From Metarhizium brunneum (Eukaryota > Ascomycota > Sordariomycetes > Hypocreales > Clavicipitaceae): a stretch of DNA of 64,000 bases. Under the pieces are notes generated by a model that was given only the letters and a program-made list of their open reading frames with translations, was not told where the DNA came from and searched no databases. Position 1 is the first letter of the stretch. Every line of letters starts with the position of its first letter. Position numbers and translations under genes: made by a program. Shown one piece after another: positions 1 to 11,348 of the stretch. The stretch is from contig NC_089423.1 in assembly GCF_013426205.1 (NCBI RefSeq), forward strand, positions 310,001 to 374,000, in the 5' to 3' direction.

Positions 1-746
1 GACGCGGCTCTGCTCTGATTCCCAAGGGCCCTCCTCCAGTTCTAAGCAGTTATAAGATCTCCTATAGTAAGGTCAAAGGACTTAACATTAAGTATAAGTA
101 AAATCTCGGGACTAGCTTTGATTATTAGGGTGAGGCTGTGGGCATTCCAATCAACTTCTCGGCAGGCATGTCGAACGATATGCGATCAAAGCTCGTCTGG
201 GAATTCAAAGAAGTGAGGGGGGAAACGACAATTTTTGGACTGGACTACATCGAGCACATATGTACCAACAGGCACGTTCTAGCCTACATCAAGGAAAAGC
301 TCACCAAGTTCAGCGAGCTCACAGGATGGCTTGGGCCAAGGCTTTACATTGTCACCGGTGTGCGAGTCGCCATCAAAGCGCGCCTCAAGTCCCAGGAGGA
401 TACTGCCATATCAGCAAGGGCCACGGCAAGTGGTGATGGCGGCCAAAGTGGTGTTCCATTCCGAGGGGGCGCTAACCTCGCCTTCGGGGCTGACAATCAT
501 CAGACAACCGCCAATGCACGCGCAACCAACTTCGTTTATGCGTATAAATGCAACGAAATCCACTATGTGCCTAAAATCAGCCAGCAAGAGTACATCAAAG
601 GAAACGTGCAATCGCTGAAAGACGACGCTGCAGAGACACCTACGCAACAATTGGAAGGGATTTCGGTCTTGGTCCGTAACCCAGTGGGCAAGAAAGAGTT
701 CGGTGTAGATGAAGGGGAGGGCCAAGAACACATCTTAAGACAGTAG
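1..746 (+). pseudogene. Decayed gene of unknown function, cut by the window edge
   Basis: One reading frame runs from position 3 to a stop at 744-746 and is broken only by TAA at 99 and TAG at 126. Both would be Gln codons before a C-to-T change, and the protein style is unbroken across them, so I read a decayed gene rather than a gene starting at the in-frame GTG (138) or ATG (168). A splice acceptor at 127-128 is possible, but no upstream donor keeps the frame. The 202 codons after the second stop contain a WLGPRLYIVTGVRVA stretch, which resembles a motif seen in fungal proteins of unknown function. The C-terminal part is hydrophilic. The beginning lies outside the window. I cannot assign a function. 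Confidence 0.5.
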
Positions 747-1100
747 CTGGTGCTTGGGAGTTAAGTGGACAGCTCCTCGGATTGACTTAAGGTAAAAATG
801 TGAGAAGTTGGAACTTGAACTTGTGGTGTTGGCACTCGGAAGGTTGTTGCCACGACCCACAAATAGTGTCGATACAATACCAATTGATTCCATACAGACT
901 GTTTTTGACAGCGTCATCCTTTAGATGAGTTAAACGCCCGAAAACCTTAGGGCCAAGAACAGTCATTTTAAGTTGGTAGTCGCATGAGATCACGATTGAA
1001 TAAATATTTATGCAGCACGTAGGTCTTAGTCCAAGGTTCGGCGGCATCTTCTCTTTTTTTTCTCCCGTCAAGTCTGTTAGCTTCTTTTTCTTTCAGGAAC

Positions 1101-3162
1101 ATGGGGCCCGAGCGTTTAACCAAGGGGCTCGCAGCGACATCAGAGGCCGTGCAACAGCCATTGAGCGCTTTGTCGACCAAGTCATTGGAGTTGCTAGATT
1201 CACTCCGAACCGACTATAGTAATCCAAACCGGATAAATGCGCAGCGGGCCTGGAAAGATCTCCACCGATGGCGCGAAAGAGAAATTTCCAGCGCACGTAA
1301 CCATCATCTCGGAAAGGAGTGTCTCAGAATCCTAAGCCTAGACACGGTGGCCGCAAGAGCACGGATACACCCCAGCCCTCTTTTCCACGTCCTTGCCATT
1401 CTCAAAGACCATCTACAAGATATTCACGACGACTCGCGAGACCTCGTTGCAAATCCGACAGCTAACAGGGGGGGCTCGTCACTTTCCAAAGTTGCCAATT
1501 CCAGTCAAAAAGCGTCACAGCACCACACAAGACGTCAATCGGCGACCCCTTGGAAGATGATAAATTGTATCATGGATCAAATTTACGACATGTCTGATCT
1601 CTACCGGGACCTTGTCTTCAAACATCTCTATCCAGGCGCTAAAAAATATACTGCCGAGCTATTAGAATCCTCTATTTGCGCCATATTTCCCTATGTAAGA
1701 CTCATTGTTATTTAAAACTTCAATGCCGCCAACCCGGTATCCCAAACCAGAGCGGCCGTGGCTATTTCGTCCTACCTTAAACACCTCTTGGCCCTTCAAT
1801 CACCCATACGCAAAAGTCACAAGAGTATTCATGTCCGACGGTCCAAGTCGGATTCCAAAGGGCCACACGCCAGGCCTGTAATGAAAGTGGAATCAACTTC
1901 TGAGACTACAAATGCCACTGCCTGGCCAAGGTACGTATCAGTATTATACATTAATGTCCTCTCAACTCTCTGCTCTCGGTCTAATAAAGTGCAGGTTCGA
2001 CAACCCCTGGTCCTCGTCCGGCAGTGACGGCTGTAAAGAGATTTACTTTTGCCCTCTCCCAGACTGTGAGCATCCACTAACGCTGTTTAACGGCAGGAAC
2101 TCCTAGCAGAAGCATATGCAGAGCAATCACCCCGTGTCACCTTGCTAGGTATACGAATCTCCCTGCCACTCTAAAGAGCTAAAGAAATTCTTTTTTAAAG
2201 TAGAATTCTAAATACATATGTGGGAAATGCATAAAGGGACCTACTCGGCATTAAGTCTATATTACTTAACATAATGGTGTAAGTGGGAGCCCAGCCAGTC
2301 GCGCAAGTGCGTCCTGTGTCTGCAGCCCCTTTTTGCAAAGGGCGCGACCAAGTCCACGCAAGATGCCATCGTTTTAAACCATTATGCCCAACACTTTCGT
2401 ACACTGGCTTCCTAATGCCAGGACGCCCTCCACTGTCTATCAGCAGCGTTAGAAGGGCACAATACAGCCTGGGCACCAAGCGTCCCGACATCACACGACA
2501 GAATTAGTTCTCAGCCGGGCTGTGATGTACAGATTGCATCTCTGCCAAAGACAATCGAGAGAACGCCACCGCCACAGGAGGCTTTAGAGGCAGCCAATAA
2601 ACATCTAGCTTGCCCGTTCTACAAATGGGGACCGAGGAAATACCCTCGGTGTGAGAGTGTAGCTCTAACCAGTATACCTCTGCTAAAACATCACTTACAG
2701 GAGCATTACTGGTTAAGGCCCTACTGTAAGCGCTGCTTTAAACAATTCGACCACATGAAGGATCGAGACCAGCATATACAAGATTCCGGCTGCGCATTGG
2801 GGGATCGAAGAGTGATGGGCTTGGGGCTATATGACGATATTGACGAGGAAATACTTGAAAGGACGATTCAAATACCAGCCAGCCCGGGAATAACGGAAGA
2901 AGAGCAATGGAATATAATATTCGCCATTTTATTCCCGCAATGTCCGTTGCTTCGCAGCCCTTACTCCAGGCAGTCGTCTCTCAACGGATATCCTACGGCC
3001 TACAACTCTACACACCCTTTGCATAGATCCATGTCCGAGTCAAATGTTCCCAAGCCTTCACGATTAGGAGAGGCAGCCTTGTTAAATGGGTGCGTATCAG
3101 AATCTGACGGGAGCGATCCTCGGGCTACTACACTGGAGCTGGCCCCCGTCTCCTCCTTATAA
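1101..3162 (+). pseudogene. Decayed fungal C2H2 zinc-finger protein gene
   Basis: Exon 1 runs from ATG 1101 to 1930. An intron at 1931-1994 (GTACGT donor, CTAAT branch, GCAG acceptor) joins it to a frame ending at TAA 3160-3162. The reading is broken by stops at 1713, 2104, 2146, 2209, 2272 and 2413. The protein can still be followed: a helical N-terminal part, then zinc-finger-like segments CPLPDC...H...H (about 2054-2130), CVLC...H...H (2308-2390), CPFYKWGPRKYPRC...H...H (2611-2706) and CKRC...H...C (2725-2790), then EEEQWNIIFAILFP. This order matches a large family of fungal C2H2 proteins of unknown role, probably nuclear. All six stops are explained by one C-to-T or G-to-A change each. 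The second finger is continuous across TAG 2104, so the stop is a mutation and not an intron. Confidence 0.75.
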
Positions 3163-3889
3163 CACGGCTACTCGCAACACAAAGATTTTTTTGTACGTAC
3201 TCCGCAGCTAAGGTAATGAGTTGAGTCGGAAAAAAGTTCATTATATAGACGGGAAAAGGGCAGCGATATCCTAGATACGCTTATTAAAATATATGTTATA
3301 TTTTATACTTGACACGATGTAACAACCAGCTACCATCCTACAACACCAGTTGACCGCTCTACTGATTCGTCCAGTTAATCCGGAATCAATCCTTGCCCCT
3401 CAGGCTGGATTAAAGGCTGTTGCCAATTATCCTTCTGCTGTGGCGTCAAAGATTGTTTGATGCTGAATCCTGTCAGAGCTGAAGATCAGCTGCCAAGCCT
3501 CCAAACCATGTGGCCTCCTTGGCGCAAAGTTAAAAGAACTATAATCTCACCCACTTTTGACGGCACGCAAGTCCAGGCGACAAAACCAACTTTCGAGTGA
3601 CTTCTAGCCTTCGGAGGAACTCATTATATAGCTACAGGTGCGGTCCGGCCGCAGTGATACATAAGATGAACAAGGAAAGCCAATATTTTTCGAAAGGTCG
3701 AGCCAAGAGGCGAACTGAGCGTAGCCTTAGGGAAGCCTATTTCTGCCACATAAATACATTAATACTAGATATATGGAGGAAATTCTAGAAATGTTTTCGG
3801 TCGGCGGACCTTTGAGTTACTGCATCTAACAAGAGCAGCCTGTCCTGACCTTGTACCAATTAGATTCTTCGCCGCTTTATATGCTACAG
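3163..3889. other. Intergenic, no gene seen
   Basis: Moderately AT-rich DNA leading into the AT-rich island. A 63-codon frame at 3597-3788 has no ATG start and no recognisable content. Confidence 0.5.
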
Positions 3890-4060
3890 CTTTGAGGTTA
3901 GATTTCTTGCCAAGTATTTACTCCTTACTATAAAATATAGGATTAAGCTTATATACTTAAATTACGAAACAATAACGCTCCTTTATATTCTGTTAATAAT
4001 TTTAAGAAATATTATATTAAGAATTTAATATAAAAATAAATAATTATATTATTCTAATAT

Positions 4061-4103
4061 CCCTCTAAAAAAGGTAAAACTACTAATATAAATTTATTTA
4101 ATA
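4061..4103 (+). repeat. Left terminal inverted repeat
   Basis: Pairs with 6370-6412 in inverted orientation, 41/43 identical. It begins CCCTCTAAAAAAGG. Confidence 0.75.
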
Positions 4104-5410
4104 GTTTTACTTTTAATATTATTAGTTTTATTAAGCTTTTTTATAATTAATATAATAGCTTTTTTAGAGTTATATTTTAGTTTTATTTATTTAAAAGCTT
4201 TTTTTTTTAGGTTTTTTATAATTTTATTTTTTTTAATTTTTATTAAATTAGATTTTTTAGCTTTATAATAATTATTTTTTTATTATAAAAAGCTTTTAAT
4301 TTAATATTAATTATAGTTATATTACCTTTTAAGCTTTATTAGCTTTAACCTTTAAAGATTATAATAAGTAACTTACTTATATTAGGCTTTATATTAGGTA
4401 GCTTAGTACTTTTAGAGCTTATATTATTATTAGTATATACTTTATATATAACAGTATATACATAATTATAATAAATATTAGTAAGTACTTATAAAAAATA
4501 TATATATATAAAAGTAATAACTTATAATTAGTTATATTATTATAATAAGGTATTAATATTAAAAAAAATAATTTAAATAAAAAAAATTAACTTAAAATAT
4601 AAGTAAAATTATATAAATATACTATATATATAAGTATTTTAGGTTTTTAATATAATTTAATATAAGTTATAAATATAAAATTATTATAATATATAAAATT
4701 TACTTTTATAATAATAATAGCTAAAATTATTATAAAATAATTTTAATTAATAATTATAATATAATATTAATTATATTAAAATAATTTACTTTTTTACTTT
4801 TTTATTATTTTTAGCTTAATATAACTTAATATTATTTTAAATTTTATATTTATATAATATTTATATTATATATATCCCTTTATAATAAGGGGGAAAATTA
4901 TAATATAAAGCTACTTTTTATTAATTACTTTTATAATATTTTTTTTAATTTTTCCTTTTATTTTTTTTATTTATTTTTTTTATTATTTTATTTAGTTTTT
5001 TAATTTTTTTAATTTTTTTAGCTTTTAATAATATATTTTTTTTATTAATATTTTTTATAATAATAGCTTTTTTAATATTATTTTTTAAGCTTATTAGCTT
5101 TAATTCTTAAAATTATAATAGGTAATTTACTTATATTAAGCTTATTATTATAACCTAGTTATAAGCTGCAGTGTAAATTATAAGTTAAGCCGGCTATATA
5201 AGCTACCTAGTAGCTTAGGTATAATAAGTAATAAATTAATAATTAAAATAAGCTATTAATAAGAAAAAGTTTATTAATTATTTAATAAGCTTTAAATAAA
5301 TTAATAATATATATATAATTATAATTTATTAGAATTTTAATAAATAAAAAATTAATTTTATAATATATAAAAACTCTTAAATTTACTTTATATATAAACT
5401 TTAATTTTTT

Positions 5411-5527
5411 AGCTTTTAATAATAATTATTATATTATTTTAAGCTTTATTTATTACTTTTTAACTTTAATTACTTAGTTATAATTTATAATTTATTATTA
5501 ATATAATATTTAATTATTTAAATTAAT
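5411..5527 (+). repeat. 117-base direct repeat, copy 1
   Basis: Matches 6601-6717 in the same orientation with about five differences. Copy 1 lies inside the inverted-repeat element and copy 2 outside it, which suggests nested insertions or a duplication. Confidence 0.75.
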
Positions 5528-6369
5528 ATTTGATTAATTTGCTTTATAGTTAAATAAAATTATATATATAATACTAGTATTATATAAGCGTAAAATCTAA
5601 AATAATATTAGGTTATATTAGGCTAAAAATAATAAAAAACTAAAAAAATAAACTATTTATATATTATAATATATTAAATATATTAGTATAATTTATATTA
5701 TATTATAGCTTATTAATTATAGCTATTTTATAATAGCCTTAGCTATTATTATATAATTAAACTTTATATATTATTATATAAACTTATTAACTTTTTAGCT
5801 ATAACTTATATTAAGTTATATTAAAAACCTAAAATACCTATATATATAATATATTTATAAGATTTCTCTTATATTTTAAGTTAATTTTATATTTAAGTTA
5901 TTCTTTTATTATTAAAACCCTATTATAATAATATAATAAATTATAAGTTACTACCCTTATATATATATATCTCTTATAAGTATTGTAACTGCTTACTTAC
6001 TAATATTTATTATAGCTATTAATAACAATAAGATAACTAAGTATAATAAGAAGCCTAATATAAGTAGATTATTTATTATAACTTTTAAGAGTTAAAGCTA
6101 ATAAAGCCTAATAAATAATATAGCTATTAATAAATTAAAAGCTTTTTATAATAAAAAAAATACTTATTTTAAAACTAAAAATTTTAATTTTATAAAAATT
6201 AAAAAAATTATAAAAATAATTAAGAATTTAAAAAAAAAATCTTTAAAAATATTAAATTAAAGTATAATATTAAAAAAACTATAAAATTAGCTATAAAAAA
6301 AGCTAATAAAACTAATAAAACTAAGGCTAAAAAAGCTAAAAAAGCTAAAAAAGCTTATAAGGCTAAAGC

Positions 6370-6412
6370 TACTAAATAAATTTATATTAGTAGTTTTACC
6401 TTTTCTAGAGGG
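6370..6412 (-). repeat. Right terminal inverted repeat
   Basis: Reverse complement of 4061-4103, 41/43 identical. It keeps G in the two places where the left copy has A. Confidence 0.75.
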
Positions 6413-6600
6413 AATTATAATAATTATTAATAAAAAATTTTTAATAAAATTAAGTATATAAGTAATTAAAATATTTAAAGTTTAATTACTTTAATAAATA
6501 TAAAAATTAAAAAAATTAAGTTTTAATTTACTTAATTAATTTTATATAATAAATTATATAATTATTATAATTTTTTTTTATAAATAAATTTTAGCTTTTT

Positions 6601-6717
6601 AGCTTTTAATAATAATTATTATATTAATTTAAGTTTTATTTATAACTTTTTAACTTTAATTACTTAATTATAATTTATAATTTATTATTAATATAATATT
6701 TAATTACTTAAATTAAT
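6601..6717 (+). repeat. 117-base direct repeat, copy 2
   Basis: Direct copy of 5411-5527, about 96% identical, spaced 1,190 bases from it. The high identity in such degraded DNA implies a duplication later than most of the mutation, or mutation to the same endpoint. Confidence 0.75.
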
Positions 6718-6849
6718 TATCTTAATTATTTTATTAATATAAACTATAACTAGTTTATCTTTTAGGAATTTTAGTTGTTATAAGATTACTAAAAAGCTAT
6801 CTAGAAGTATCCACCCTAGACTTGTTCGCGTATTGGTAATCTAGCTGCT

Positions 6850-7020
6850 GTATAGTAAGTGGCTGTTAAGTAATTTAGTGGGGTATAATAAGAAATATCA
6901 GCTTTCTTACCTTTTTCTTAAGAAATTAAGTACTAATTCACCCCACCTTTTAACTCTCTATTGGTTGTATACCCCCCTGTGAGGTCACGGGTGGTTAATC
7001 AAACAGGGGTTATACTGTAT
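6850..7020 (+). mobile_element. Truncated MITE relic related to 46998-47255
   Basis: The right end (6983-7020, GGTCACGGGTGGTTAATC...) matches the terminal inverted repeat of the element at 46998-47255. The interior matches that element's reverse complement in order: GTGGCTGTTAAG, then CCTTTTAACTCT, then CCCTGTGAGGTCACGG. The left terminal repeat is not found here, so this copy is truncated beside the AT island. Confidence 0.65.
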
Positions 7021-7738
7021 ATCCGGATGCGAGTGGGCTTGTATTAAAGGGACAAAGTTCTTGGCTCCAAGGGGGCACCATGTAACTAGTCAAAGACATG
7101 GCCGGTGCTAGTTCATCCCATATTAGATTAGCGACCGACGGACTGCCAGTCAACCTCTACTAAACGAGAATAAACAAGACAGCAAAGACCCTAGTGGCGG
7201 AGATGACCCAGGGACTTGCTGCCAGGATGCCAAAGTCTAGAGGGCCGTGCGGTCGACGGGCTGCCGGGGATGTCGGCCGTGATACCGTGACAGCACTAAA
7301 CCGCAAGTTACCATCGCCAATTTTAGCCGGCGTTGCCGTCCGTACTTGACATTTGAAGGGAGGAAATAGTCGCTGCTTGTGCGGTGCAAGCAAGTGGATG
7401 GACATGAAGTATCATCTGGCGAGAAACAAGACTGAGACCTACGCCATATATTTTTGTCTTGAAAACCAATGCCACCTACCACCCATCAGACGTTCACGTA
7501 TATGTTACGATCCATAAAAGTATCCCAACGTTCAAAAGGTCGCGTGTCCCGACGGCTCTCGTGAGTCGCGACCATTCACTCGACGACGGCATCACAGCTC
7601 GTGACGCGATTGAGGACGACAGTCAAATATTCGGCGATGATGAAGAGCATTTAGGCGACTGCCATGCCGACAAACACTGCATCAATTTCGACTGTATAAC
7701 TCCCGGTCCGTACCCTGAGAGTATGGGCTTCGACCGGT
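7021..7738. other. Intergenic, upstream of the CFEM receptor
   Basis: Several short frames but none with recognisable protein content. No clear TATA box. Confidence 0.4.
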
Positions 7739-9350
7739 ATGGAGTTTGGTTGGATTGTGCACCTCGCGGCTTCTGCTGTCAATATCACGCAGCTGCCGGC
7801 TTGCGCTGTGAGTCGCGTCCCCGGTAATATTTCTATACAACCAGACTTGTCAAACTTGCACGACGTGTTTTCTGCGGGTAGGCGAGATCAAGGGACGGGA
7901 TTGTGGCTAACATCCAACCACGGAACAGTCGTCATGCATTGCCGCAAGATGCGACGTCGCCAACGTAACCTGCATATGCCAGCACGGAGGATATACTTCT
8001 GCCATGGGGACATGCATGTTTCAATCATGTGGATTGTCGGATGCGCTCTGTAAGTGCTCGCCGAACCCCGTGTGTGCCGTTCACGAGCCAACGCTGCTTG
8101 CAGACTGCAACTAACGGCATCTTGTACGTAGTCTCGAGAAACTTGACGTCAACGCTGTGCAACGAACCCACCAGAGACAAGGGCCTCGAGTTTCGAGTCG
8201 TCAACTTTCTGCTGGGAAGCGTGGCCCTCGGACTAGTCGTCATGCGACTCTTTTTCAAAAAGTACCTCAGCACCAGCAAAAGACTCGGCCTGGACGACTG
8301 GACAATCGTGGCGGGCCTCATTCTAGGAGTCCCCAGCATCGTTATCCAGGTCTTTTTTCTGACTCCGACGGGGCTGGGGAGAGACATCTGGACGCTGGAT
8401 ATACCCACGTTGATCGCGTTCGGCCGCTACTTTTACGTCATGGAGATTCTGTACCTGACATTGATGATGCTGATCAAGGTGGCGCTGTCTCTGTTCTACC
8501 TCAGCATATTCCCGGGGACTGTCATTCGGCGCTTGCTGTGGGTGACTGTGGCATTCCACGTCGCTTGCGGACTGGCCTTTATCCTGAAAACCGTGCTGCA
8601 ATGCACGCCGGTCGCGTACAACTGGGAAAAGTTCAACGGCGATGCTTCAACTACAGGCCATTGCGTCGATATCAATGCGTCGGGATGGGTGAATGGCGTG
8701 ATTGGCGTCGTGGCGGATATTTGGCTCTTTGCCCTGCCGCTGACACAGCTCAAGAGGCTCACGCTGCATTGGAAAAAGAAGGTCGCCGCGGCTATCATGT
8801 TCTTGACCGGCGCAATGTAAGTGCTTGCCTTGTTGGGCCTCGGATCTTGAAGACATGGTTGACTAACTGCGTGACAAGAATTACCATTGTGTCCATGCTC
8901 CGGCTCAAGTCTCTGGTCCATTTTGCCAACTCGTACAACCCAACTTGGGATCAATGGAGTGTCGTCTTTTGGTCCACGATTGAGGTGTCGGTCGGGTTTA
9001 TTTGCACTTGTCTGCCTGCCTTGCGCCTCATACTCATGCGCATGTACCCTCAGACATTCAAGTCGGATTCTTATGCATCTTCCTCTTTCACATCGAGAAA
9101 TCTTTACAGGCGCAGTAGCATTTCACGGATTGTTGACGAGGGCTGTGAAAACGACTTGGTTGACTTGTCTCAGTCGAATTTGATACCGGCTCATCTACAG
9201 GATACTCTAAAGGATAATGAAGACGAGTCGGGGGCTAGGAGGGGCAAGATTCGGATACAATCTCTGCAGACCTTATCCCTTGATGAGAATATCATGGAAG
9301 GAACGGCGAGGGACCAAACGGCTGCAAGAAGGTCGTCTGCTAATAATTAG
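7739..9350 (+). CDS. Pth11-like receptor with CFEM domain
   Basis: Predicted join(7739-7807, 7929-8049, 8132-8816, 8879-9350), 448 residues; introns of 121, 82 and 62 bases carry GTGAGT or GTAAGT donors and CTAAC branch sites. After a short hydrophobic leader, residues about 20-75 hold exactly eight cysteines in CFEM spacing (PACA, SSC, ARC, VTC, IC, GTC, QSC, TLC). A seven-helix integral membrane region follows (about 80-345), with a polar cytoplasmic tail rich in Ser and charged residues. The family is fungal, plasma-membrane located, and known from Pth11 of Magnaporthe in surface sensing before infection; the ligand here is unknown. It is the only clearly intact gene in the first 13 kb. 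The leader is short, so a missed upstream exon is possible. Confidence 0.85.
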
Positions 9351-9813
9351 GGAAAAGGAGTAAAAGGAACCATGGACTGGGCGGCAACTATGGGTTTTTT
9401 CCCAGCTACCATTTTCTGCTTATGCAGCTGGCGTCTGGGCCAACACATTGGGACTGCTTGTTTTGCTTCATTGTATGCCCGTTAGAAGGATATATCTGCA
9501 GTTTATCAAGCCGCTATTCACGCGGTATTGGTTGGAAAATAGAGAAATTAGAAAGGGGAGCGTTTAAAAGCGGCAATAGTAACCCTTATAAATATGAAGT
9601 ATCGTTTCGTTGATCGAGTAGCTACTTTATTGCTCGGCCCTTTGCACGTCGTGTGTCCACGGGAAATGTAGGGGGGTACAGCTGCTGTTTAATTACAGCG
9701 TGTTGCTTTTGTGACATTGTCCCTTTGGAAAAAAGAAAACAAAAAATACAGACCAACTTGAAAAGAAGAACCTTTAATTCAGTTTGGCTTCGGCTCAACC
9801 TCTTTACCCAACT
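9351..9813. other. Intergenic
   Basis: Holds the 3' flank of the receptor gene. No gene seen. Confidence 0.4.
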
Positions 9814-10538
9814 ATGAAGCCTTACCAACTGCTTGCTCTGCTTACAGCGCGTGCCATCTGTGCGCCTCAGACATAAGCCAGACTCCTGACGGATTTACCG
9901 ATATCCTGAAGTCTGCTACGTCTCAAGCCGACCCGGCGCTCATTGGCAAGGCAGTCTTTGACAGTGTTGTTGAGCAGGCCGATCGCGCGAGGAGAGCCGC
10001 CATCAGGTGCCTGAATGTCCTCGGACGTCAGGCACCGCCATTGAATCCTCGCACAACCTCTGCCGCTGACGCAGCCAAGTTTAACAAAGCAGGTAGCAGC
10101 ATGAAGGGAGACTTTCCCCGCGGCGACGCTCAACCTCCCTCTGAAATATTCAAGTCAGGATTCTACCAACAGGGCAACGACAGGAGCCTACATAATTATT
10201 TGAACTGTAGGGGAAACTTAGGTCTCGTGTCGCCCTTATGATCCCATGGCGCTGTGCAAAAGTATGTCTTGGGTCCGTCCGGTGCCAGCAATCAAAAGGG
10301 CTACGTGGACGTTGTAGCAGCGAAGGACGTTTCAAACGATTACTAAGTTCCCGGCACCTATGACTCGAAGAAAGATCAGGCAGTCTCCGGTAACTAGGAA
10401 TTAGCGGCAGCAGGCTCTGTTCCAGGTTCGAGCATTTCTTATGCATACAAAGTTTCTCAGCTGATTGCTCACACGAATCTGGCAGATCTCCACACCCACC
10501 TTTATGCCCTACTTATTAGCGATTTACTCGGCCTCTAA
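9814..10538 (+). pseudogene. Relic of an enterotoxin-A-like ADP-ribosyltransferase
   Basis: An ATG at 9814 opens a short secretion-signal-like segment. The frame then shifts by one base near 9860, and the rest is read in one frame to TAA 10536-10538, interrupted by TGA 10239, TAA 10344 and TAG 10395. Around 10119-10190 the reading shows the Arg-Gly-Asp...Pro-Pro...Gly-Phe pattern that opens the catalytic domain of heat-labile-enterotoxin-A-type ADP-ribosyltransferases. About 60 codons later there is a Glu/Ala-rich Gly-x-x-Pro segment that fits the later part of the same fold. Such secreted proteins are numerous in insect-associated Hypocreales. This copy cannot make a full protein: one frameshift and three stops, each stop explained by one C-to-T change. 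Family assignment rests on short motifs. Confidence 0.55.
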
Positions 10539-11348
10539 GCAATTTGGCTCAAAGACAGTTGGGCTATAGCCCTACGTCTTAAATTATGGGTACCTAGTTT
10601 TACTGGCTGGCTTAATTGCCTGCTGTGACTGATAGTACGGACCCGCAAGCCTATTACTTGCCAAACAAAGATAGTATCAGGTTGGCTTGGCATTACACTA
10701 TTCATGAATTATGCCTGCTTACAGCCCGTAAGCTGTGGCACGGGCATAGGATATGAGTAGTATAAAGCAAGAAATTATTAAATTAAAAGGCCACCTTTTC
10801 CTTTACCCTGTCCAAGGAAACTTCCTAAGGTGTAATATTCTGAAGTCTGTGGGCTAAATGTACAGGGGAGCTAGTCCTTGCATGAATTCTTGGAAGCCTT
10901 CCCCTTGTAGACCTCCAGAAAGACGCTCTTGTAACGCTCTTGGTATATTTCAACTTGTTCTGCAACAAACGTCGGAAAGTGGAAGTATTACGCATTATTT
11001 CTGACACCTGGCTATTATGCAAGGTACCAACTCCTGGCTATTAATTACTAGCTGTTAGCTGTAGCACTATGACTCGGCGACTAAGAAAATTCGTAATGCG
11101 CATAATTTAAGAATATACCTCAAGCCTGCTCTATAGCTGGAGATACCGCCGGAACTAGGTATAAGGCGAGAGAGAATCATGGATAGATTAATATTCAAGA
11201 CGAGTATAAAAGTATACTATTCCCTTAACCTACTCTGTGTTAATAGTCCAGCAATCTATTACTTACTACTACTATCAGTATAAGTCAACTACTACTTTAT
11301 ATATTCTGCTACTTTTCCCTCTTTTCAATTTTCAACAAGATTTTCTCT
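10539..11348. other. Intergenic, no gene seen
   Basis: AT-biased DNA with many stops in all frames; probably further decayed sequence. Confidence 0.4.

Larger units (their letters stand above)
4061..6412. mobile_element. Mutated DNA transposon candidate with 43-base terminal inverted repeats
   Basis: Positions 4061-4103 are the reverse complement of 6370-6412 with 41 of 43 bases matching; both differences are G versus A. The ends read CCCTCTA... inward. Similarity continues inside the arms for roughly 300 bases (about 4104-4400 against 6050-6369), more loosely. No transposase frame survives, and I saw no convincing target-site duplication. The class is unknown; long arms could fit a Mutator-like or foldback element. 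Confidence 0.6.
3890..6790. repeat. Extremely AT-rich island (RIP-type)
   Basis: About 2.9 kb made almost entirely of A and T, rich in TpA steps, with no reading frame of useful length on either strand. Composition changes sharply on both sides (near 3,890 and 6,790). This is what remains when RIP converts most C:G pairs of repeated DNA to T:A. The internal repeat structure described in separate entries shows that the island was once mobile-element sequence and not simple low-complexity DNA. Confidence 0.8.

Noticed and set aside
8157..8878. Long forward frame overlapping the receptor
   Set aside because: Its first part is an out-of-frame copy of the membrane region; only its end (from 8879) is the true last exon.
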